From Betaproteobacteria bacterium (lineage in GTDB: Bacteria > Pseudomonadota > Gammaproteobacteria > Burkholderiales > Burkholderiaceae_F), in assembly GCA_016861185.1 (NCBI GenBank), contig BOKW01000012.1, positions 1-52,873 of the forward strand: a DNA stretch of 52,873 bases, given 5' to 3'. A model generated the notes under the pieces. That model saw nothing but the letters and a program-made list of their open reading frames with translations. It did not search any database and had not been told where the DNA came from. Shown here piece by piece: positions 25,470 through 32,142 of this stretch. Every line of letters starts with the position of its first letter. Positions within the stretch are counted from its first letter, which is position 1. Both the position numbers and the translations under genes were made by a program.

Positions 25470-25994
25470 TCAAGCGATCCGCGCGAGCTCGCGCTTGTAG
25501 CGTGCGCGGCGGTGCGAATAATCGGCCGCGCTTTCGGCGAGTCCCGCGATCTCCGCGTCGGTCAGCTCGCGCACGAGCTTGGCGGGCGCACCGAGGATCA
25601 GCGAGCGGTCCGGAAACACCTTGCGCTCGGTGACGACGCTGCCCGCTGCAACCAGGCAGTTGCGCCCGATCACCGCGCCGTTCATCAGCACGGCCTGGAT
25701 CCCGATCAGCGAACCGTCGCCGACGGTGCAGCCGTGGACGACGGCCTGGTGGCCGACCGTCACGTGCGCGCCGATCGTCAGCGGAAAGCCGAGATCGTTG
25801 TGCAGCACCGCGCACTCCTGCACGTTGCTGCCTTCGCCGATCACGATCGGCTCGTTGTCGCCGCGGATCACCGCGCCGAACCAGACGCTCGTGTTCTCGC
25901 CGAGGATCACCTTGCCGATCAGCGTGGCCTCGGGCGCGACGAACGCGGTCGCGGGGATCTGCGGGGCGTCATCGCCCAGTCGATACAGTGCCAT
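25470..25994 (-). CDS. Gamma carbonic anhydrase family protein
   Basis: Protein of 174 residues forming a left-handed beta helix from hexapeptide repeats (FVAPEATLIGKVILGENTSV and following). The zinc-binding histidines of the gamma class are visible: AVLHNDLG and VTVGHQAVVHGCTVGDG. A C-terminal helix is present (SAADYSHRRARYKRELARIA). Homologues (YrdA/PaaY-like) act as carbonic anhydrases or as CoA-thioester-related proteins. It follows the Bug-type binding protein by 3 bp. Confidence 0.88.
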   Translation of the reverse strand: MALYRLGDDAPQIPATAFVAPEATLIGKVILGENTSVWFGAVIRGDNEPIVIGEGSNVQECAVLHNDLGFPLTIGAHVTVGHQAVVHGCTVGDGSLIGIQAVLMNGAVIGRNCLVAAGSVVTERKVFPDRSLILGAPAKLVRELTDAEIAGLAESAADYSHRRARYKRELARIA

Positions 25995-25997
25995 CGG

Positions 25998-26960
25998 TCA
26001 CTCCGGCTTCAGGCCCGCCTTGCGCACGAGCGCGCCGTAACGAGCCAGTTCGCTGCGGAAGTATTGCGCGGCGGCTTCGGGCGTGGTCGGGCTGATCGCG
26101 TTGCCCTGCTTGTCCATCGCCTCCTTGACCTCCGCCGCGGCAAAGGCGGCCAGGAAAGCCGCGTGGATGCGCTTGACCTGTTCGGCCGGCAGCTTCGCGG
26201 GACCGACCACCGCGAACCAGCCGGCGACCTCGTAGTTCGGCAGGCCCTGCTCGGCGATCGTCGGGATCTCCGGTGCGGCCGCGGCGCGGGACTTGCCGCC
26301 GACGCCGATCGCGCGCAGCGCGCCGCTCTTCAGATGGCCTTGCACCGCGGGCAGCGCGACGACGCCGAGCTCGACCTGACCGCTGATCAGGTCGGTGACC
26401 ATCGGCCCGACGCCCTTGTACGGAATGTGTTTGACGTCGACGCCGGCCTCCTCGACGAACATCGCGCCGGCCAGGTGGATGATCGTGCCGTTGCCGGACG
26501 ACGCGTAGTTGTACGCGCCCGGCTTCGCCTTCAGGAACTCGATCAGTTCCTTGACGTTGCGCGCGGGCACCTTGGTCGGATTCACGACCAGCACGAACGG
26601 CGTGGCGCCGAGCACCGAAATCGGCGTGATGTCCTCGATCGAGTCGAACGGCATCTTCGAGAACACGTGCGGATTGATCACGTGGTTGTTCGAGACCACG
26701 CCGATCGTGTTGCCGTCGGGCGCGGCCTTGACGATCGCGGCCGTGCCGGTGATGCCGCCGGCGCCGGCCAGGTTCTCGATCACGACCGGCTGGCCGAGCG
26801 CCTTGGCGAGCGCGGGCTGCACGGCGCGCATGATCGTGTCCACGCCCGAGCCGGGCCCGACCGGCAGGATCATTCTCATCGGCGTCTGCGCCAGGGCGCA
26901 CAGCGGAAAAGCGGCCGCGGCGAGCGCGATGACTGCGCGGCGTCGGATCGAAGTGCTCAT
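25998..26960 (-). CDS. Bug-family tripartite tricarboxylate transporter substrate-binding protein
   Basis: Protein of 320 residues from ATG 26960 (upstream in-frame extension lacks a signal). Signal peptide MSTSIRRRAVIALAAAAFPL-CALAQ. Typical Bug motifs: MILPVGPGSGVDTIMRAV, GQPVVIENLAGAGGITGTAA, NYASSGNGTIIHLAGAMF and HIPYKGVGPMVTDLISGQVE. Periplasmic binding of a carboxylate; the TctA/TctB membrane genes are not adjacent, which is common for Bug proteins. It lies downstream of a CoA transferase and an HMG-CoA-lyase-like gene, so the ligand may be the acid activated by that pair. Confidence 0.9.
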   Translation of the reverse strand: MSTSIRRRAVIALAAAAFPLCALAQTPMRMILPVGPGSGVDTIMRAVQPALAKALGQPVVIENLAGAGGITGTAAIVKAAPDGNTIGVVSNNHVINPHVFSKMPFDSIEDITPISVLGATPFVLVVNPTKVPARNVKELIEFLKAKPGAYNYASSGNGTIIHLAGAMFVEEAGVDVKHIPYKGVGPMVTDLISGQVELGVVALPAVQGHLKSGALRAIGVGGKSRAAAAPEIPTIAEQGLPNYEVAGWFAVVGPAKLPAEQVKRIHAAFLAAFAAAEVKEAMDKQGNAISPTTPEAAAQYFRSELARYGALVRKAGLKPE

Positions 26961-27045
26961 GGTTCCCTCCGGGTTGGATCGGTGTATCGGCAAGGCGGAC
27001 GCGCTGAAGCAGCGCACCGGGAAGTTCGTCGCGGCGCGTAGGCTG

Positions 27046-28206
27046 CTACGGAACCGCCGAGCGGGCAAGCCGGCCCAGCACCTCTTCGGTGTGCTCGCCG
27101 ACGCGCGCGAGCGGCTGCCGCACGCCGGGGCGGCGGCCGCCCATCAGCAGCGGCAGCAGCACCACCTCGGTCGCGCCGCCGTCGTCGGTCGCCATCGGTA
27201 CCAGTCCGCCGCTCGCCTTCAGATGCGGGTCGTGCACGAGCTGCTCGGGCCGCGCGATCGGCGCGTATGGCACGCCGGCGGCCTCGAGCCGCGCGGTCAA
27301 CGCGTCGGCGCGCTGGCGCTTCAGGATCTCGGCCAGGCGGGGAATCAGCGCACCGCGCGCCGCCACGCGCGCGGCGTTGGTCGCGAACTGCGGTTCCTGA
27401 GCGAGCCCCGGGCAGCCGAGCACGTCGCACAGCGCGACGAATTGCTTGTCGCTGACCGCGCCGATGAAAAGCTGCTCGCCTTCGGCCAGCGTGAACACGT
27501 CGTAGACGCTCCACGCCGACACGCGCGCCGACATCGGCGGCGGCGGCTCGCCGGTCATCAGGTACTGCTGCAGGTGCTGCGCGCACAGGAACACGCAGTT
27601 CTCGAACAGCGCGCTCTGCACCTCCTGCCCGCGACCGGTGCGATCGCGCTCGCGCAGCGCGGCCAGCACGCCGATCGCGCCGAACATGCCGCCCATGATG
27701 TCGTTGACCGAGCTGCCGACGCGCAGCGGACGCCCCGGCAGACCGGTCATGTACGCCAGCCCGCCCATCATCTGCACGACCTCGTCGAGCGCGAGGCGCT
27801 TGTCGTACGGCCCCGGCAGGAAACCCTTGTGCGACACGTAGATCAGGCGCGGGTAGCGTGGCGCCAGCGCGGCATAGTCGAGCCCCGCCGAGGCCATCAG
27901 CCCGGGACGAAAGTTCTCGATCAGCACGTCGCAGGCGCCGATCAGCTCGAGCGCGGCCGCGTGACCCTCGGGCGAATGGATGTCGAGCACGACGCTCTTC
28001 TTGTTCCGGTTGAACGTGCGGAAGAAGCCGATGCCGAGTCCCGGCAGCTTGCGCGTCTTGTCGCCGCCGGGCGGTTCGACCTTGATCACCTCCGCGCCGA
28101 GGTCGGCGAGGATCATGCCGCAGGTCGGCCCCATCACCATGTGCGTGAATTCGATCACGCGCACGCCGGCGAGCGGCAGGTCGTTGCGGTCGAGCGATGC
28201 GTTCAT
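27046..28206 (-). CDS. CaiB/BaiF CoA-transferase (family III)
   Basis: Protein of 386 residues from ATG 28206. Family III motifs: LPLAGVRVIEFTHMVMGPTC-GMILADLGAEVIKVEPP, VLDIHSPEGHAAALELIGAC-DVLIENFRPG, with the catalytic Asp probably in DKRLALDEVVQMMGGLAYMT, then GRPLRVGSSVNDIMGGMFGA. It transfers CoA between carboxylic acids. It sits 7 bp after the HMG-CoA-lyase-like gene and before a Bug binding protein; this combination is seen around C5 dicarboxylate (itaconate, citramalate, methylglutarate-like) use, but the substrate is not determined. Confidence 0.9.
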   Translation of the reverse strand: MNASLDRNDLPLAGVRVIEFTHMVMGPTCGMILADLGAEVIKVEPPGGDKTRKLPGLGIGFFRTFNRNKKSVVLDIHSPEGHAAALELIGACDVLIENFRPGLMASAGLDYAALAPRYPRLIYVSHKGFLPGPYDKRLALDEVVQMMGGLAYMTGLPGRPLRVGSSVNDIMGGMFGAIGVLAALRERDRTGRGQEVQSALFENCVFLCAQHLQQYLMTGEPPPPMSARVSAWSVYDVFTLAEGEQLFIGAVSDKQFVALCDVLGCPGLAQEPQFATNAARVAARGALIPRLAEILKRQRADALTARLEAAGVPYAPIARPEQLVHDPHLKASGGLVPMATDDGGATEVVLLPLLMGGRRPGVRQPLARVGEHTEEVLGRLARSAVP

Positions 28207-28213
28207 CGGTGCC

Positions 28214-29152
28214 TCAAGCGTCCGTCGTTGCGGCGGCAAAAGTCTTCGGCAGCCCGGCGCGCGCGAGCGCACCGAAGAGCCGCTCGCCGCGCAGCCACTC
28301 GGCCAGCGCGGCGCGCAGCGCGAGCAGGCGCGGCACGTCCACGCCGGTGGCCACACCCATCGCGGCGAGCATGAAGGCCAGGTCTTCGGTCGCGACGTTG
28401 CCGCTCGCGCCGGGCGCGTGCGGGCAGCCGCCGATGCCGGCGAGCGACGCGTCGAAGCGCGTCACGCCGACTTCGAGCGCGGCGCAGACGTTGGCGAGCG
28501 CGAGCCCGCGCGTGTCGTGAAAGTGGCCGCACCAGAAGCGGTCGCCGGCGATGCGCAGCGCCTGCTCGAAGAGCCGGCGCACGCCGTTCGGGTCGGCGTA
28601 GCCGACCGTGTCCGCGAGGCTGACGCGGTCGGCGCCGGCGTCGAGCAGCGCCTGCATCAGCCGCAGCACCTCGGCGGGGTCGACGCGTCCCTGCAGCGTG
28701 CAGCCGAAGGCCGTGCCGACGCCGCCTTCGATCAGCGCCTTCGCGCCGCTCGCATCGCGCGCCGCGCGGATGCGGGCGACCTCAGCGACGACTTCGTCCG
28801 GCGTCCTGCGCAGGTTGGCGAGGCTGTGCGCGCGGCTCGCCGACAGCGGCACGAGCAGCAGATCGGCGCCCGCGGCGAGCGCGCGCTCGGCGCCCTTCAG
28901 GTTCGGCACCAGCACGGAAGCGAACAACCCGGGCAGCGTCCGGGCGCAGGCGAGCGCCTCGGCCGTGTCGGCAAGCTGCGGCAGCAGCCGCGCCGGAACG
29001 AACGAACCGACTTCGATCTCGCGGATGCCGGCGGCGTATGCGGCGCCGATCCACTCGCGCTTGCGCGCTGTCGGCAGGATCGTCGCGATGCTCTGCAGGC
29101 CGTCGCGCAGGCCGACTTCGCGGATCACGGCTCGGGGCGGAAGGGCGGGCAT
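28214..29152 (-). CDS. Hydroxymethylglutaryl-CoA lyase-like protein
   Basis: Protein of 312 residues from ATG 29152. TIM-barrel lyase of the HMGL family: VIREVGLRDGLQSIATILPT (metal Asp), EVGSFVPARLLPQLADTAEA, VSLADTVGYADPNGVRRLFE, FWCGHFHDTRGLALAN (metal His pair) and GIGGCPHAPGASGNVATEDL with the flexible-loop Cys. It splits HMG-CoA or a related 3-hydroxy-acyl-CoA such as citramalyl-CoA. It is transcribed divergently from a LysR regulator interrupted by a MITE and starts a minus-strand run of genes with CoA transferase and Bug protein. Confidence 0.88.
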   Translation of the reverse strand: MPALPPRAVIREVGLRDGLQSIATILPTARKREWIGAAYAAGIREIEVGSFVPARLLPQLADTAEALACARTLPGLFASVLVPNLKGAERALAAGADLLLVPLSASRAHSLANLRRTPDEVVAEVARIRAARDASGAKALIEGGVGTAFGCTLQGRVDPAEVLRLMQALLDAGADRVSLADTVGYADPNGVRRLFEQALRIAGDRFWCGHFHDTRGLALANVCAALEVGVTRFDASLAGIGGCPHAPGASGNVATEDLAFMLAAMGVATGVDVPRLLALRAALAEWLRGERLFGALARAGLPKTFAAATTDA

Positions 29153-29230
29153 CGGCGGCGTCTCGGATCGCGCGGCGGGTTGCTCCGGGCGCGAATGTAG
29201 ACGTTCCGCAGCGGCCGCGCAGATCAATCT

Positions 29231-29249
29231 CGGAACCGCAGCCGTTCCG
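29231..29249. promoter_or_regulatory. Dyad operator candidate between the HMGL-like gene and the broken LysR gene
   Basis: CGGAAC-CGCAGCC-GTTCCG is a perfect 6-bp inverted repeat with a 7-bp spacer, the geometry commonly bound by LysR-type regulators, lying in the 122-bp divergent gap. Functional assignment is inference. Confidence 0.4.
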
Positions 29250-29274
29250 GATCGGAATGGCACAATCCCGCGCG

Positions 29275-30444
29275 ATGGAGCGCCCGTTCGATCCGGTCAC
29301 GCTGCGGATGTTCGTCGCGGTCTGCGAAGAACGGAACATCGCGCGCGCGGCCGAGCGCGAGGCGATCGTCGCCTCGGCGATCAGCAAGCGCATCGCCGCG
29401 ATCGAATCCGAGCTGGGCGTGCAACTGCTTGAGAGCTTGTCCGTGGGTAAATCGTACGTGCGACGGGGGTCTGCGGCGCGCAGGGCTAGGCGCGAGGAGC
29501 GCCGTTGGGCCGGCCCCAACAAGCGACGAGCAACAACGCCATGCGCGCCGCAGACCCCCGTCCCGCAGGGTTGCCGCCAGAAAGCCCGCCTGCGTTGTTG
29601 CGCGGCTTGGCCGTAGGCCGAGCTACTGTCCTGCGCCGCGCGCCTAGCAGGCGGGCTTTCTGGCGGCAACGCACGCACGATTTACCCGCGGACAAGCTCT
29701 AGACGCGGCCGGCGCGGCATCGAACCGACGGCCGCCGGCGAGGTGCTGCTGCGCCAGGCGCGCGACGTGCTGCGCACGATGGAACGCATGCGCGCCGAGC
29801 TGAGCGAATTCGCCAGCGGCGTGCGCGGTGCCGTGCGCGTCTTCGCCAGCCTGTCGGTGCTGTCCGAGTTCCTGCCCGACGACGTGGGCGCCTTCCTCGC
29901 GAGGCACCGGAGCGTGCGCGTGAGTCTGGAGGAGCGGGTCAGCTCGGAGATCGTGCGCGGCGTGCGCGAAGGCGCGGTCGACTTCGGCGTGTGCTGGGAC
30001 GCGACCGATCTCGCCGGGCTCGCGACGCTCGCCTACCGCGCGGATCACCTGTGCGTCGCGCTGGCGCCGTCACATCCGCTGGCCGGAAGGCGCAAGCTCG
30101 CTTTCGCCGAGACGCTGCCGTACGAGCAGATCGAGATCCTGCCCGGCAGCATGGTGCAGGCCACGCTGCGGCGCGCAGCCGCGTTGGCGGGCCAGACGCT
30201 GCGCCATCGCATCCAGGTGTCGACGTTCGACGCCGCCTGCCGCAACGTCGCGGCCGGTCTCGGCATCGCGGTCGTGCCGCGCGAAGCAGCCGAGACCTAC
30301 GCGCAGGCGCGCGAGCTGCGGCTGGTGCCTCTGACCGACGCCTGGGCCGTACGCCGCTTCGTCGTCTGCATGCGCTCGCGCGAGACGCTGACGGCCGCCG
30401 CGCGCCTGCTGGTCGACCATCTGCATCGGCGCGCGGGTGCGTGA
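29275..30444 (+). pseudogene. LysR-family transcriptional regulator, interrupted by an inserted element
   Basis: The first 53 codons encode a normal winged-helix start (FDPVTLRMFVAVCEERNIAR and IVASAISKRIAAIESELGVQ-LLE). The reading frame then enters a 269-bp inverted-repeat element and hits a stop at 29614-29616. After the element the same frame resumes with RGRRGIEPTAAGEVLLRQAR and a complete effector domain (VRVFASLSVLSEFLPDDVGA to VDHLHRRAGA). The gene is therefore split inside the DNA-binding domain; the ancestral protein would be about 300 residues. Divergence from the HMGL-like/CoA-transferase genes suggests it controlled them, leaving that cluster probably deregulated. Confidence 0.88.
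29432..29700. mobile_element. MITE-like element, 269 bp, within the LysR gene
   Basis: Terminal inverted repeats of 31 bp (29432-29462 and 29670-29700) match at 29 positions; outer ends read AGAGCTTGTCCG and its complement. Inside are two further perfect inverted repeats: 19 bp (29463-29481 with 29543-29561) and 24 bp (29570-29593 with 29647-29670), so the element can fold into paired hairpins along nearly its whole length. It encodes no transposase and must have been moved in trans. The target-site duplication is not clear. I cannot name the parent IS family. Confidence 0.85.
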
Positions 30445-30458
30445 GCGGCCGCGCGCGG

Positions 30459-31931
30459 TTAGTCGTGCATGCTGTGCTCGCTCGCGCTGCCTTTGCGATA
30501 GATCGACGGGTCGGCCTTGCCTTCGACCTCGAGTACGCCGACCAGCCCCTTGCCGACGCGCGACAGCGCGTGGTCGACCAGCATGTAGTGCCCGGGGTAG
30601 TCGACCTTGAACTCGACGATCGCCGCACCGCCCGGTGCGACCAGGGTGGTCTGCACGTCGTGCGCCGGCTGGTTGGTCGCCGCGAGGTTGTAGACGCGGT
30701 CGAAGATTTCGCCGACCACGTGGAACGATGAGATCTTGTTCGGGCCGCCGACGCCGAAATACATGCGCACCGTTTCACCGACCTTCGCGCGCAGCTTGTG
30801 CTCCTTGGTCAGGGCGCCGACCGCGCCGTTGAACACGTAGTAGTCGGGCTGTTCGGCGGCGAGCTTGTCGGTGCTGAAAGGCTGATGGCCCTTCGCGCCG
30901 TGCGCGCCCTTCGTGTAGATGTCGCCCTGCATCACGTAGAACTCGCGGTCGACTTTCGGCAGTCCGCCTTCGGGCTCGACCAGGATCAGCCCGTACATGC
31001 CTGCCGAGATGTGCTCGGGGACGAGCGCGGTCGCGCAGTGATAGACGTACAGGCCCGGGTTCAGCGCCTTGAACGTGACCGTCTTCTCCTGACCCGGAGG
31101 CACCTGCAGATCGTCGGCGCCGCCGCCGGGTCCGGTGACCGCGTGCAGGTCGATCGAATGCACCATCTTGCTGTCGCGCGCGTTGGCGAGCGTAAGTTCC
31201 ACGGTGTCGCCGACGCGCACGCGCAGCATCGGTCCCGGCACCTTCCTGTCGAAGGTCCAGTACGTGAAGGTCGTGCCGTCGGCGAGTTTGCCGTCGAGCT
31301 CGACCGTTTCGATCCGGTACTTGACGAGCTGCGGCGCGCGCCGCGCGAGCGGGGCCGGCACCGCGGTCGGGTCCATCGCGACGCTGACCGCCTTCGCCGA
31401 CGCCGGCAGCGCTGCGTCGGCGGCGCGGACCTTGGCCTTGACCGGTTTGACGGCGGCGGTGGTGACCGGAACGACGCCGTCGCCGCCGGTGACCTCGAGC
31501 ACGCCTTCCATGCCGATCTGGCGGTGGCCCGCGATCGAGCAGATGTACGCGAAGCGGCCGGCCTGCGTCAGCTTGAAGCGCAGCTTCTTCGCGCCGGTCG
31601 ACGCGTCGAACTTCTCGGACGCGACGTTCAGTTCCGGAAACACGATGTCGTGCTGCGCGCCTTCGCCGCTCGCGATCGTGATCTCGATCGTGTCGCCGAC
31701 GCGGCCGCGCAGCGTCGGGTTCGGTTTGCCGTCGGCGCCAAGGAAGACCATCTTGCCGTCGACGAGGCCCGTCGACAGCGCGATGGTGTGCACGCGCGAC
31801 TGCGGCGCGATCGAAGCGGTCGCCGCGCCGGCGGCGGACGCAGGCTGCGGTGCGGCCAGCGCGATCAGCGCAGCGGCGACGGCGGCGCCGAGTGCCGGCG
31901 GCAGCGGAAGGGCGGTGGTCTTGCGGGTCAT
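30459..31931 (-). CDS. nirK: Copper-containing nitrite reductase with extra N-terminal cupredoxin domain
   Basis: Protein of 490 residues, longer than the usual two-domain NirK of about 340-380. Signal peptide to about residue 33 (QPASA). Residues 40-155 form an extra cupredoxin with a type 1 copper site (QHDIVF ... CSIAGHRQIGM). The catalytic part has the NirK ligands: MVHSIDLHAVTGPGGG (type 1 His, catalytic Asp, type 2 His), YVYHCATALVPEHISAGM (type 2 His, type 1 Cys, His, Met), catalytic His in SSFHVVGEIFD and type 2 His in YMLVDHALSR. It reduces nitrite to NO in the periplasm. Divergent from norB with a shared FNR/Dnr-like box. The fused domain may receive electrons directly. Confidence 0.93.
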   Translation of the reverse strand: MTRKTTALPLPPALGAAVAAALIALAAPQPASAAGAATASIAPQSRVHTIALSTGLVDGKMVFLGADGKPNPTLRGRVGDTIEITIASGEGAQHDIVFPELNVASEKFDASTGAKKLRFKLTQAGRFAYICSIAGHRQIGMEGVLEVTGGDGVVPVTTAAVKPVKAKVRAADAALPASAKAVSVAMDPTAVPAPLARRAPQLVKYRIETVELDGKLADGTTFTYWTFDRKVPGPMLRVRVGDTVELTLANARDSKMVHSIDLHAVTGPGGGADDLQVPPGQEKTVTFKALNPGLYVYHCATALVPEHISAGMYGLILVEPEGGLPKVDREFYVMQGDIYTKGAHGAKGHQPFSTDKLAAEQPDYYVFNGAVGALTKEHKLRAKVGETVRMYFGVGGPNKISSFHVVGEIFDRVYNLAATNQPAHDVQTTLVAPGGAAIVEFKVDYPGHYMLVDHALSRVGKGLVGVLEVEGKADPSIYRKGSASEHSMHD

Positions 31932-31996
31932 CTGGGAACTCCTTCAACAAAGAACTTCGCTTGCCCACACGATTCCGCGGCAGGGGCGCCGAAAGC

Positions 31997-32010
31997 TTGA
32001 TCTGGCGCAA
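31997..32010. promoter_or_regulatory. FNR/Dnr-type box in the nirK-norB divergent gap
   Basis: TTGATCTGGCGCAA matches the FNR/Dnr/Anr consensus TTGAT-N4-ATCAA in the left half exactly and three of five bases (CGCAA) in the right. It lies between divergent nirK and norB, where oxygen- and NO-responsive Crp/Fnr regulators normally act, 65 bp from nirK and 133 bp from norB start codons. Confidence 0.65.
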
Positions 32011-32081
32011 AGCGCGCACGGCTTTCGCCTTTGGAGGTAGATCGGAAGATCGATTCGGAGTACAGCTTTTCCAGAAAGATG

Positions 32082-32098
32082 TACATACAATCCATGTA
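32082..32098. promoter_or_regulatory. Palindrome upstream of norB, possible NO-responsive repressor site
   Basis: TACAT-ACAATCC-ATGTA is a perfect 5-bp inverted repeat with a 7-bp spacer inside an unusually AT-rich tract 45 bp before the norB start. It loosely resembles NsrR-type sites (ATGTAT/ATACAT halves) but the half-site order is not canonical, so the regulator is uncertain. Confidence 0.35.
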
Positions 32099-32142
32099 TC
32101 CGATTTCCTGTCGTATCCACCGCATCCCGAGGGAGAGCATCG

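Noticed and set aside
29275..29616. A short 113-codon LysR-like protein as a real truncated regulator
   Set aside because: Its last 60 residues are encoded by the mobile element and have no fold features; the second half of the gene is intact downstream in the same frame.
29432..29700. Target-site duplication of AGA at the element ends
   Set aside because: Counting a 3-bp duplication does not restore the ancestral reading frame, so I leave the exact ends open.
32030..32060. NorR-type site (GGT-N7-ACC) in the norB promoter
   Set aside because: GGTAGATCGGA does not provide the second half-site; only the FNR-like box and the TACAT dyad hold up.
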